Positions 10,668 to 19,984 of a stretch of DNA of 64,000 bases are shown one piece after another. The DNA lies in the NCBI GenBank assembly GCA_014526335.1, contig JACTAT010000223.1:882083-946082 (forward strand), read 5' to 3'. Each line of letters opens with the position of its first letter. Positions within the stretch are counted from its first letter, which is position 1. The DNA comes from Chrysaora quinquecirrha (lineage: Eukaryota; Cnidaria; Scyphozoa; Semaeostomeae; Pelagiidae). Made by a program: the position numbers and the translations under genes. The notes under the pieces are model-generated. The model ran no database searches, was not told where the DNA came from, and saw nothing but the letters and a program-made list of their open reading frames with translations.

Positions 10668-11306
10668 TAGGGAAAATATTAGTGCGAAATCTCATATCTT
10701 CTCCAATCGATTGTGTGAAATCACAAAGTAAGTAACCGTGCATTCTTGCTGTTGCATCATTGTAAATGTCAAGGAATGTTTTTGGAGATGAGGGCATTAT
10801 TTGTCGTGCAAGGAATCTAATTTGACTTCTATCTCGAGGATTCTTGAAAAGAACTTGATACTGAGTATTGACAGCAAAATTTCTCATTTCTGTTCCTCTT
10901 GGAAAAGGTTTTTGCATCATAACAATGAAGTTGATGTTTAGATGAGATCTTCCTTTAGTGAACAATTTTCCCAAATCTTTATAGTTGGCAATTTCATGCA
11001 TTAAATAATCAACAACAATAGTTAATCTTTTGTCCGATCTTTCGATTTCTTCGTACAAGTTTTCAGGTAGCTCAGTAATAAATCTACAATTCCCGTTAAA
11101 ACTTTTTTTAATGTGCTCAAACGTACAGATTTTCAATTCCAGTTGATTTGTTCCCGAGATCCACATAAGATTGAGATATTGTCTGCCATTATCAATTATA
11201 TTGTTATAATTTTTCAACAGATTTTCCACCCAAGTCATTTTGCCGCTTCCGCTTACTCCAGATAAAATCAAAGAAAACGTGCTTTAAATCTCAAATCGTA
11301 ACTCAT
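10621..11306 (-). pseudogene. A32-like genome-packaging ATPase
   Basis: An FtsK/HerA-clan ATPase that would package DNA into capsids. The likely start is ATG 11304-11306 (MSYDLRFK, the family's usual opening), and a one-base frame change near 11280 precedes the P-loop. Walker A reads GVSGSGKMTW: the Thr/Ser that should follow GK is Met, which should harm ATP binding. Walker B is RLTIVVDYLMHE. Family signatures follow: LFTKGRSHLNINFIVMMQ, LFKNPRDRSQI, ARQIMPSSP and GYLLCDFTQ. The length (about 228 residues) is normal. The end overlaps the integrase leader. Confidence 0.88.
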
Positions 11307-11604
11307 ATTTATGACAAATTTTAAACATCTCATACAACAGGTAACATCTCATACAACAGGTAACATCTATTTACAACAAATTCTTAACATCTAGCTATAA
11401 CATCGAACTAATATCTATAACATCGAACTAATGTTCATAAAATCTAATTTTGAACATCTCATGAATAACAGTCTAGGCAAATGCCATGATTAAATTGTTT
11501 ATTATTCTGCTCAATATTTGCAGCAGATACATCGATGTGAAGAGACTTAGATGAGATAATTCATCGTACAGATTTTCAACTCTGGATTTGATTGTTTGAT
11601 TTAG
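11307..11604. other. Intergenic spacer with short direct repeats
   Basis: No coding potential seen. It contains two copies of CATCTCATACAACAGGTAA (about 11329-11365) and two of TATAACATCGAACTAAT (about 11395-11435), AT-rich. It probably carries the ATPase promoter; no heat-shock-type motif was found here. Confidence 0.5.
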
Positions 11605-12528
11605 TCAACCATTCTTCTTCTTCAGCTCATCAAACATTGATTTCTTGATTGATTCTTTCCCTTCAGCTAGCATGTCAGTATTGACATAACTAGTGTGAAA
11701 TGATCGAAATCTGAAAGCATTATGTACCATACAATCTTGCTTGTGATCAGTAGCATCAATTTGTTTTGTCCACATCTCTGTAGTTGCACGCTTTTCACAA
11801 TACTCTTTTGCTTTGTTGAAAATGTATTTCAGGAGAATTTTGGCATATGCTTCTTGCACTTCAGCATCAATCTTTGTTGGATCTTATTCTTCTTGTTTCT
11901 TCTTCTTCTTTTGAATCTGGTCATCATCACTCGCTGGTCTTTTGCGGGATGGTTGAGGAAGCATCTTCAGCTCAGCCACCTTTCCATGCAATGCTTTCAG
12001 CGTTTCTTCTTTTAGATTTATTCCAGTTTTAGTTGGCTTGAACAGGTTCATATTCTCAATTTTCCATCTTCGGATTCCAAGACAGATCTGTAGAGGGATA
12101 TCATCATCTTTTTGCAGATAGATTTCCAGCTTATCCTCATACGCTTCTTCTTTACTCAAAACTTCAGTGTATAGTGTTAGAAACTGTGTGATCCTGCCAC
12201 CATACTGCTTTGATTGAATGTGTACTTTGTTCTTCTCAAACAGACTTTCAACATCTTCTCCTTGAATTTGTAATTGATCGTTTGTGTTTTCATCAACTAT
12301 TTCCAAGAGAGGAGACAGCGCTGCACGAGAAATACCTCTTGATTTTACAGCTAATGCATTTTTAATTGTATCTTTCACCACTAACAACCATTTCTTAGAA
12401 CCAGACTGAACAGCAAATGATGACTTGATAAGGCCCTCTTCATCTCTAACTTCATAAATTGTAACCATGATTTTTAAGCTCTGCACTCTACGACAACTTG
12501 TTACAACTGAACTGATTTGGTTTTGCAC
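11605..12528 (-). pseudogene. Polinton hypothetical protein with acidic/basic C-terminus
   Basis: A 214-codon frame (12528-11884) ending in a run of basic residues (SRKRPASDDDQIQKKKKK), then, past a single in-frame TAA near 11884, a further 80 codons (to 11605) that read like continuing protein (YCEKRATTEMW, FRSFHTSYVN). I do not recognise it. The body is soluble and mixed alpha/beta in character with no membrane segment; the KRP..KKKKK tract may be a nuclear signal. An internal Met (MVTIYEVRDEEG, about 12468) is an alternative start. A CCAAT-type block and a heat-shock-type element lie just upstream. Confidence 0.55.
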
Positions 12529-12546
12529 ATCGATTTTACAGATTTA

Positions 12547-12629
12547 TCGAACGTGACGTTCGAATTATTAACCAATCAGATTGCAGGATTATTATGTCAT
12601 TATCTAGGACTTTTTATTCTAGAAAGTTC
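12547..12629 (-). promoter_or_regulatory. Shared upstream block: CCAAT box plus heat-shock-type element
   Basis: Seen: the block TTAACCAATCAGATTG (12568-12583, continuing CAGGATT), whose reverse is a CCAAT box for the - strand gene starting at 12528. A perfect three-unit nTTCnnGAAnnTTCn array lies at 12617-12629. The same block recurs at 16597-16619 before the PolB start copy. A palindrome built on GAACGT/ACGTTC, with a TGACGT core, lies at 12548-12563. Confidence 0.6.
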
Positions 12630-12676
12630 CAAGCAAACAAATTACTACGTCATTTTTTAGTAACATGAAAACCAGT

Positions 12677-13043
12677 TTAGCAAATTTTTCTCTTCTTTCG
12701 CCTGTGTTTTCTGGTTGTTTTCCTACCACCATTATGTTGCTTTCTACGCTTTCTTCTCACACCACCACCAGCTAATTTCCTTAAACCAGTCTCAACTCCT
12801 AAACCAGTTGCAGCTATGGCACCACCTTTTGCCGCTGCTTTTGCTCCTTTTAATGCGAATTTCTTTAAGGCTTGTTTACACTGCTGCTCGCGCTAATGCA
12901 GACCACATCTTTGTGAGATTTTCAAATGCTGACTTCCTTTTATAACCACCTCTCATCAACTCGGTTTCTTCCTGACCACCATCATTTTTTAACATATCAT
13001 CAATAATCATTGAAGCAATAATAGTTCCTGCCATTGACGCCAT
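12677..13043 (-). pseudogene. Small basic core-like protein
   Basis: Starts at ATG 13041-13043 (MASMAGTIIASMIIDDMLK), runs to FENLTKMWSALARAAV, then a frame change near 12893 leads into an Ala/Lys helix and a very basic end (GGGVRRKRRKQHNGGRK, then TTRKHRRKKRKIC), with stop TAA at 12677-12679. The RR/KR-rich tail resembles DNA-condensing core proteins of adenovirus-like viruses; the assignment is by composition and context. Its start codon overlaps the previous gene's stop (TAATG), a sign of tight packing. Confidence 0.5.
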
Positions 13044-13322
13044 TATTTGAAATCGGATTTTTTAGGATATGCAAATTTATTCAGCGTTTTCTTTGGTACC
13101 CCAGCAGTTCTCCAGACTTCTGTAGGGATAAATTGTAAAGGTTTATCTTTTTTGCGCCCCTTTTTCCTAATTCTCGGTTTCAATTCGCGTTGCAAGCCTG
13201 GTAATGGTGTAATACCAATCGCTGTTTTGATGATCCAATTTTGAAGGTTTTTTAAAAAGACCTTTACCTCTAATTCTCTTTGTACGCTGTTTCTTTCTAC
13301 CCTGACTCTTACGCTTACCCAT
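13043..13322 (-). pseudogene. Small basic Polinton protein
   Basis: Starts at ATG 13320-13322 with MGKRKSQGRKKQRTKRIRGK, then a one-base frame change in a T-run/A-run at about 13246-13256. After it come WIIKTAIGITPLPGLQ, a basic linker and VPKKTLNKFAYPKKSDFK, ending at TAA 13043-13045, which overlaps the next start. About 92 residues. The strongly basic N-terminus suggests nucleic-acid binding or a nuclear signal. I do not recognise the family. Only two bases separate it from the Fic gene upstream. Confidence 0.5.
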
Positions 13323-13324
13323 CT

Positions 13325-13834
13325 TTAATTACTAGGTGTATGCATTGTATTTATAAGAGATTTGAGATGACTTAGATATTCTTGTAAACTTTTTTCAGAT
13401 TTTCTTAGAACTTTAATATACTTTTCTTGATCTTCCCATATTACCCATTTATTAGACAGGAAGCAATACAAGAGTTTCGCCAGTCTACCATTACCATTTG
13501 GAAAAGGATGTATTTGTAAAAACTTTCGCAGAAATTTGTGAGGTTGAATATTTCTATCATCCAAGAGTTTAGCAAGTTCTTTCTCAATATCTTCAGGTCT
13601 ACAATATTCAAAGTATTCTTCATTGAAACATGTTATTCGCTGTTTTTGCGCAAATTCGCCGTAGTTTTCGTATATGATAAAGAAATGCGCTTCTTTTATT
13701 ATACTAATTGTTAATCTGCTGGTATATTCTCTTATAGTTTTTAAATAGATATAGACATCATGTAAATCATCAACTTCATTTTCTGTTTCATTAATTGAAT
13801 TTAGCATTATTTCTATATAATTGAATGTAGTCAT
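13325..13834 (-). CDS. Fic-domain protein (putative AMPylase/NMPylase) in the Polinton array
   Basis: An intact 169-codon frame. The C-terminal half carries the Fic signature IHPFPNGNGRLAKLL (residues about 108-122), with the catalytic His, the Phe and the GNGR anion-binding loop; the family form is HxFxxGNGRxxR. The preceding pattern (DLHDVYIYLKTI, RLTISIIKEAHFF) fits the first Fic helices. An auto-inhibitory [S/T]xxxE[G/N] helix is not seen in canonical form (nearest is SINETEN). Fic enzymes transfer AMP or other phosphoryl moieties to protein hydroxyls; the target here is unknown. It is transcribed with the virus-like array, two bases before the next gene, and is the only array gene besides the short paralogue without a break. 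Confidence 0.85.
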   Translation of the reverse strand: MTTFNYIEIMLNSINETENEVDDLHDVYIYLKTIREYTSRLTISIIKEAHFFIIYENYGEFAQKQRITCFNEEYFEYCRPEDIEKELAKLLDDRNIQPHKFLRKFLQIHPFPNGNGRLAKLLYCFLSNKWVIWEDQEKYIKVLRKSEKSLQEYLSHLKSLINTMHTPSN

Positions 13835-15527
13835 TTAAAACAACTTAACAATATAACATGAAGCAATCAGAGTCAATTAGTAGTTTTAACCTCAATCTCC
13901 TAATGCTTTATCGTTGATTCTCACAATTAACTCTTCAGCAAGAGATAACCCTGTTGCATCGTTTTTCTCGGAAATCAGATTGCTGAATCATTAGAAACTT
14001 TCCCGAACTTTCCCTTTGCATAAGATTCTAAACAATGAAATTGTGGGAACTTCCCTTTGATTATTTTTATAAAAACATCTCGTTTTTAAAGAGTTGATTA
14101 TGGCTATGCATAGGAAATGTTGGACGCTGGTTGAAATTGAGTATATTCAAATATCTCCTGAATAAAGATGTCTACGAAGACTTAGTTGTTTTGTTGGACG
14201 AGGGGAAACTTGTTTTGAACATGAATTCATGTGTTGAACATAAACTGTTAGCAGATAAGTGGAAACATGCATATTTTTGATGAAAGATACATTGCTTAAG
14301 TTATCATTAAACAGTTGTTGCGTCACCATGCCATAACTTGATGTTAATTCTGAAACTGGAATGATGTTGGAATGGTGTTGCCGAGATATCGAACATTTGC
14401 AAACGTATTGGTATGCCATCGTTTAATATAGAACAATTTGAAGTGCCGAAAGCAACATCCCACAAGCCATAAGATGAGTTGAAAGAACATTATAAATTTT
14501 TAGAAGAAACTGTGTTAATTGAATGTTAGTTGAGTTTCACGAATGTAGCGAAATAACTGTTTTTCCCAAAATAAATATAAATATAATCATATTAAACATA
14601 TAAACAGCATAATAAACATATAAACAAACTAAAATACATTCTTACAGTTAAGTTATATTGCCTCGTTATCCTGCTCCCAGTGGTTAATCAGCCGCATGTC
14701 TGCGTCCCAATCATTGGACATAGAGTCTGAAAAAGAATATATAACATATAAAACATATAAAACATTTAAAACACACAAAACAATATAGTACCTTATTCTG
14801 TTGTTATTCCTCCCGATCTTGTTTTTAAATATTCTTTTGATCTTCATTTGATTGGGTAGAATTGAATTAAATCTTGAATCATTTCCATTTCTGTAATCAA
14901 AATAAAAAATTGTTTGAAAGATGTGCTACTTTCGAGAGGTTTAAATTTGGTGTTCGTGTAATTTGAGTGTTCATGTGGTCTGGATTATATATATATATGT
15001 AAAACTCAGACTGAGCACGGTCTATGATATAACGCCAACCACGTGAGGTTTAAGATAAAACACAGAGCGGGTGAGGTCTATGATAAAACACAGACTGAGT
15101 GAAGTCTTGACAAACAGTATGATGAACACTATTTAATCGTATTTACTTATGTTGTTAACATTGTATATCTTAAACAGGAGACTTGAATAAAGATGAGGGA
15201 AACATTTAATTCATACTTACTAGTTTCTTTGACTTTCTAAATCTAGAAAAATGAAGCAATATCAATTATTAATTTGAGAAGAATTGAAACAGGAGTAGGA
15301 TAGGAGAATTGAAACGGGAGTGGGATAGGAGAATTGAGCCGAGAGCAGGGAATTTAAATTGAGGCGGGAAATTCAAATTAATTTATGAAACAATTATACA
15401 TTGCTTGTGAAACAATTATTTAATTAAAGAATAGTACTTACCGCTTTTATTCTCAGCTTGAACTAATTAAATTCCTTTGTGTGAAAAGATTAAATTTCTT
15501 TGTGTGAAAGGGATTTTCCTCTGGCGT
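13835..15527. other. Long spacer right of the Fic gene; degenerate direct repeats
   Basis: No gene I can support. Open stretches at 14419-14147 and 14847-14653 (- strand) match nothing I know; the second includes a hydrophobic run (YYIVLCVLNVLYVLYVIY) that could be a membrane segment. Repeats: a unit around AAACACAGACTGAGTGAGG recurs three or four times at 15001-15115, and a 24-bp unit near GGAGAATTGAAACGGGAGTG occurs about three times at 15275-15345. Confidence 0.45.
14000..14012 (-). promoter_or_regulatory. Heat-shock-type element upstream of the Fic gene
   Basis: Three phased units, TTC (14000), GAA (14005) and TTC (14010), 166 bp upstream of the Fic start at 13834. This is the minimal consensus for HSF-trimer binding. 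Function is inferred from sequence only. Confidence 0.45.
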
Positions 15528-15770
15528 AAGGGGAATCTCTGGGAATCCTCTTCACGTGCAGTGCGGCCCCTAAGATCTGCGCTGCGAATCTGACGCTGGG
15601 GAGGAGTCTTTAGTAATTAAACTCTTGTCAATCTTTAGTAATTTATTATGTCGCGTAGCGGAATCTCCGGGAAACCTGTTCACGTGACGTGTCGCCACTG
15701 AAGTCTGCGCTGTGAATCTGATGCTGGGGAGGAGTCTTTTGTAATTAAACTCTTGTAAATCTTGAGGAAT
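15528..15770. repeat. Two about 115-bp GC-rich direct repeats
   Basis: Copy 1 at about 15528-15645 and copy 2 at about 15653-15768 share runs such as CTGGGGAGGAGTCTTT, GTAATTAAACTCTTGT and TTCACGTG, at roughly 85% identity by eye. They are markedly more GC-rich than their surroundings. They lie just inside the end of the truncated PolB copy. Confidence 0.75.
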
Positions 15771-15888
15771 TGAATTTTAACAGTTTCTATAGAACTTATA
15801 ACAATCTAAATTTTTACAACTTTAAAAACAATTTATAGATATTCTATTATAGTACTAGAATGTTTCGGAGAAATTAAAAACATGTCTT

Positions 15889-16542
15889 TTATTTATATAA
15901 CTTTTTATGCTTTTCCAAATTTTCTTGAGTTATACATGATGTTAGACATAGAGGACAGTAAAAACGTTTTCCATGACGTTTATGTCCATCCTGACCTGCA
16001 AAAAGACGACTCAAATTCTTTATCCAAGAATAGTGACTCTCACCATCCCCGTTGGTTGAATGATGAAGTTTAGTTATTCTTACTGGTTCAATTTCGCCAT
16101 CTTCATCCGTATAGATTTTCATTGAAATGTTGTTGTTTATTTCAAATGTATCAATCATCTTTTCATTGTCTGCTTTTACTGAATATGTCAATCCTTCACA
16201 ATTAAGTTCATCCGAGTATGGGTAATACTTTGCAACTCTCTGTGGATTTGTTGCTTGTGGATGTAGGGCGGATAGAATTGCCCAGATGAAGCATTTATCG
16301 TCTTCGTTCTGCACATTGATAACAGCTTTCTTGTTTTGGATGTATGTAGGTAGTTGTAAATACTTTCCACAACGTATAATTTGAGAAATTAATATAATTG
16401 ATGGAGTTGAATGTATAGACATCATGTGGCATCTCATTTTGATTCTTGTGCTGAAGTGTTTCTGACAAACATCGCAAGAAAATCGAGTTCTCTTCTTCGA
16501 TGAAATTGATTGAAAATCTGCTTCTTGACTACTTCTCTTCAT
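15889..16542 (-). pseudogene. Polinton PolB, N-terminal piece (second copy, truncated)
   Basis: 217 codons that match the start of Polinton DNA polymerases. There is a C2H2 finger near the N-terminus (CDVCQKHFSTRIKMRCH), then NKKAVINVQNEDDKCFIWAI and LSALHPQATNPQRVAKYYPY. SHYSWIKNLSRLF follows, and then the second cysteine cluster, FYCPLCLTSC...LEKHKK. The protein stops right after this cluster; the exonuclease and polymerase parts are absent. It runs opposite to the PolB C-terminal half at the left. The simplest reading is that the right terminal inverted repeat includes the start of PolB. The start ATG 16540-16542 is preceded by the promoter block. Confidence 0.8.
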
Positions 16543-16596
16543 AATTAATTTCTAACTAATTCCGCTTCGATTTTCATAAACGATTTGAACGCTACG

Positions 16597-16734
16597 TTAA
16601 CCAATCAGATTGTAGGATTTCTTGTTTCTAGAATCTTCTGGAGCATTCTGGAAACTTCTAGAAAGTTCTAACGAATCAGATTGGAGGTTTTCTCGTTCCT
16701 AGGATCTTCTGGAACATTCTGGAAACTTGTAGAG
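16597..16734 (-). promoter_or_regulatory. CCAAT block and long heat-shock-element array before PolB
   Basis: The block TTAACCAATCAGATTG starts at 16597. Then nine contiguous 5-bp units run at 16626-16668: TTC and GAA alternate exactly every five bases, with a single deviant (GAG at 16641). A second, roughly 71-bp-shifted copy of the region follows, with perfect units at 16707-16724 and degenerate ones on both sides (16697-16734). Such arrays are the binding pattern of heat-shock factor trimers. Position: 55-190 bp upstream of the PolB ATG. Role inferred. Confidence 0.7.
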
Positions 16735-16793
16735 TCAAACCGATTGTAAAGGTTGTCAAATCAGAAACGAGGCTAGCAGTTTCAGACAAGACC

Positions 16794-16900
16794 CACAAAA
16801 CCGTCACACTATAGCGCGAGCTGATGATGTTACTGGAGTCGGGGAATCTTGAGGTTGGAGAAACCAACACGCTAGATCCATAAAAACTGTCACACTATAG
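16794..16900. other. Probable outer end of the Polinton
   Basis: The motif GTCACACTATAG occurs twice, at about 16803 and 16886, 83 bp apart. Read inwards on the - strand the outer copy gives AGTGTGACAGTTTTTATGG, plausible as a Polinton terminus, which begins with AG. LINE sequence begins immediately beyond it. The other terminus is outside the window, so the end is not proven. Confidence 0.4.
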
Positions 16901-17050
16901 GAATACTGGAATATTTGAATGCTGGAATATTGGAATATTGGAATGTCGAATTTTCTCGAAACCAAGAATTTATGTCGAATTTACTAGTTTTGGACATTCC
17001 AATATTCCATTCCAATATTCCAATATTACATTCCAATATTCCACCTTCCA
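16901..17050. repeat. GGAATATT/AATATTCC repeat with inverted arms
   Basis: Repeated GGAATATT units at 16901-16942 face repeated CCAATATT units at 16996-17042, an imperfect inverted repeat with a loop of about 55 bp. It forms the 3' end of the adjoining LINE reading frame. Confidence 0.7.
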
Positions 17051-18322
17051 GGTTTTCAAGATACCCGAATTTCGCTAATGATATTGATTGTCCATTTACT
17101 ACTTCATTATTTAATATATTATTGATGATGTCAATTTTCTCCCTTATATTCATTTCTAATAGGGAGGCATGACTGATGATTAACTGTTGTAAGAACGTTT
17201 TTCTTGGTTGATCGTTATTTTCACAGTCAAATAAGAAGTGTAGTTCGTCATCTATAGGTTTTGAATCCTTTTTACAGCAATCAAAAGTAAGCATAGACTG
17301 TTCTACATGGTTATTTTTATTTGCATACCTTCCTGTCTCGATTTTTAATTTATGTGCACTGACAATAAGTCTAGTTAAAGCTGTTTTATGTTGTCTTAGT
17401 TCTACATGTAGCAGATATTTACTTATTTCAGGTTTACTCTTAAAGTTTCCATTGAATTTCATCTTTGATGAATTTTTTATTTCTTTAAGCCATTTTCTTT
17501 CAAATTCACTTTTGAGATATTTACCACATATTCTTTTTATCAAGCTGTTATTCTTTTTAGTTATGTTTTTACTCAATAGATTTTCCTTGCTATATGTTTT
17601 AATTCTAAGTCTATTAGTATCAATTTCTGCATCGCTAAACAATTTTTCTTTGATATTATACCAAGACGTTTTTGCTGATTGGTTTAGTTCTAGTGCTTAT
17701 CTTAGTAATTTGTTTCTATTTTGATTTATATAATCATAAAATTTCAAAGAGTTTACATCCATATCAATTTTCAATGGCTTAATATTTAATTCTCCTAAAA
17801 CTGCAGCATTGGTTGTATTTCTGTGTACCCCCAAAATATGTTTGCAAAACATTGTTTGAACCTTTTCTACTTTGCTATTTTCTTTTGATTGGTAGCCCCA
17901 TATTTCAGACCCATATAATAAAATTGGTTTAACATTACATTTGAATACCTCAATCATAGTTTTAACGTTTACATAATCTTCCGTGGATATTTTAAGTACC
18001 AAAAATAGAGCTCGTTTGGCTCTTACAGGAAGATCTTCTATTGTAGTGTTGAAGTTTCCATTACAATCAAGTATAAACCCAAAATACTTATATTGCTTCT
18101 TAACTTCAATATCTTTCCCATTTATTTTGTATATAAATTTCTTGTTGAGCTTTTCTGTTTTATCGAATATCAGGGCTTTCGTTTTATCTGTATTTACATT
18201 ATATTTTCAGTTCATGCAAAACTTTTCTTGAATTTCCAGGCTTTTCTTCAAGCCAGTTTCTGTTTTTGGCATTAAAACTACATCATCAGCCCATATTAGG
18301 CATGGTACTTTTACATCTGCCA
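16901..18322 (-). pseudogene. LINE reverse transcriptase, C-terminal half
   Basis: On the - strand from 18322: PCLIWADDVVLMPKT (RT catalytic ADD box), KTKALIFDKTEKLN, KQYKYFGFILD (near 18100), then VKPILLYGSEIWGYQ and CKHILGVHRNTTNA (18002-17697). Past a TAA near 17697 come ISKYLLHVELRQHKTALTRL, SAHKLKIETGRY and a final Cys/His motif CCKK...DELHFLFDC (17642-16890). This is the classic C-terminal layout of CR1/L2-like LINEs. It is 5'-truncated at 18322 and has in-frame stops. Confidence 0.8.
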
Positions 18323-18530
18323 TTAAAGCCAAGCGTGAAGCACTGATAAGCTACAAGGAGGAACCCACTGCCAAGAATCTAGCTGCTTTGAAAACTGCAA
18401 GAAACAACACACAAAGAGTTGCACGTCGTTGTGCCAATAAGTACTGGTTGAACCTGTGCAAGAGCATCCAAGAGTCTGCTGATAGAGGAGACATGCAAGG
18501 TGTCTACGAGGGCATGAATTTCTTCATACA
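18323..18530 (+). pseudogene. LINE ORF2 linker fragment (other family)
   Basis: A + strand open stretch reads AKREALISYKEEPTAKNLAA, ARRCANKYWLNLCKSIQE, SADRGDMQGVYEGM, the linker between endonuclease and RT of RTE-like LINEs, where a YW...IQ..AD.GD pattern is usual. About 65 codons only, wedged between a - strand LINE and a - strand copia relic. Confidence 0.6.
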
Positions 18531-19980
18531 CATTAAATGACTTCAAGTTCTGCAACTCAGCAGATTTGGCACTCTCTACTTGGCTTGTATGATTTGACTG
18601 AGTATGAGCTATTGCTAGATTAGGAATCTCCGCTTCAAGTTCTTGATCAAATGGCTTCCATTCTTCTACTTCTTTGTCAAAGATGGCTTCATTTTCCACT
18701 TCATCTCGAATGTTCAAGTATACTCTATTCTTGCCAGTTGCTTTACCACCTCTGCTTATCATTGTGCTCTTTCTCCAAATATCAGAGTCTTTAAGTTTAT
18801 ACATGAATGTCTGATTAGATTGCGGTAATAAAAGTCTCATTTTCTTTGACGGCTCAGTAGTTTGTCTCTGCTCTTTTGAATTAGCTATCAACCCCTTCTA
18901 AATCTAAATTATCCTTGTTCGGAATTTGTGTATTGTTTCTGTCGATATGCACTGAATGAGAAGAAACTTCCACTGGTTGATCTCTCGAGTCTGAATCGGC
19001 TGTTTCAGCATTTGAATTAGACTCTGATGCCACTTGCTGAGCATTTTCCTGCTGCTTAGGAAAGTTGTCTTTACGAACTTCACTGTACTCTTCTCCAAAG
19101 CGAGTTATGCGGTAACAGGGAACTCTAACATACACATTATCATGTCTTATGTACACCACTTTGCCGTCTTGTCCAATGACCTTACCAGGACCTCTGCACC
19201 TTTGATCATCATGCTTGTAGAAAACTTTTTCCCCTGTTTCGAACTGTCCTCTAACTGCTCGAATTTATACTCGCAGGGCTTTTTGACTTCTGACTGAACT
19301 CCCAGCTTTGCTAAAGGCTTGTCTTCTAGCATGTAATGCATTCAGATGCTTTGCAAATTGCTCACTTATTGTTGTCCCCTCTAGGGCCGGGGGCTGATCG
19401 ACCATAACTGATGACAAATTTGGATTTGAACCGAAGATAAGTTGGTAAGGACTGTAACCATAAAACATCTTTAGGGTATTTTTGGCATTTATTCCCCATA
19501 TAAGTGCAACATCTAAATGCGTTTCAGGGTTTTCTTCCAAGATCTTTGATACACAGTCATCAACAACAGCATGATTGCGCTCACACAAACCATTTTTCCA
19601 AGGACTATAAGCAGCGGTGTTTAGGACTTCAATATTTAGGTTGGCACACATGTCCTTGTATTTTTCATTTGCGAATTCCCAACCATTATCAGCAATGAAT
19701 TTTCTTGGAGATCCTAATCCACTTCCAATCCACAGTAACATTATCTGACTGAGTATGGTTTCGGGTTAATCGTTGCGAAGGACTGGAAGGCTAAACCTGG
19801 TAGCTACGTCAATGAGATGAAGAAAGTAAATACCAGGTCGCCAGACTTTGGGGTTCATAGCCACTACCTCACTGAATTCTGTTGCCATGGGTAGACTATC
19901 CATTGAATCTATCAAAATCACTAAATGCTTCATAAGCTTCAGCCAACGCATGCTTCAGCCAACTCAACTGTCAATAAATC
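18531..19980 (-). pseudogene. LTR retrotransposon Pol (Ty1/copia-like order), integrase to RT start
   Basis: Order on the - strand: integrase start (PGIYFLHLIDVATRF, 19951-19766), an in-frame stop near 19766, integrase core (KFIADNGWEFANE with the second catalytic Asp; SPWKNGLCERNHA with the Glu; YGYSPYQLIFGSNP; 19741-19265), a linker with VVYIRHDNVYVRVPCYRITR (about 19160), then KLKDSDIWRKSTMISRGGKA and AELQNLKSFNVYEEI (18830-18540), which looks like the start of RT. Integrase before RT is copia order. There are several frame breaks and no LTRs were found. Confidence 0.65.
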
Positions 19981-19984
19981 TACC

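Noticed and set aside
13240..13262. Programmed ribosomal frameshift at the T/A run in the small basic gene
   Set aside because: The needed shift is +1 and the zero-frame codons do not form an X-XXY-YYZ slippery site; a homopolymer indel is simpler.
15000..15345. CRISPR-like array
   Set aside because: The repeats are few, degenerate and directly adjacent, and the DNA is eukaryotic.
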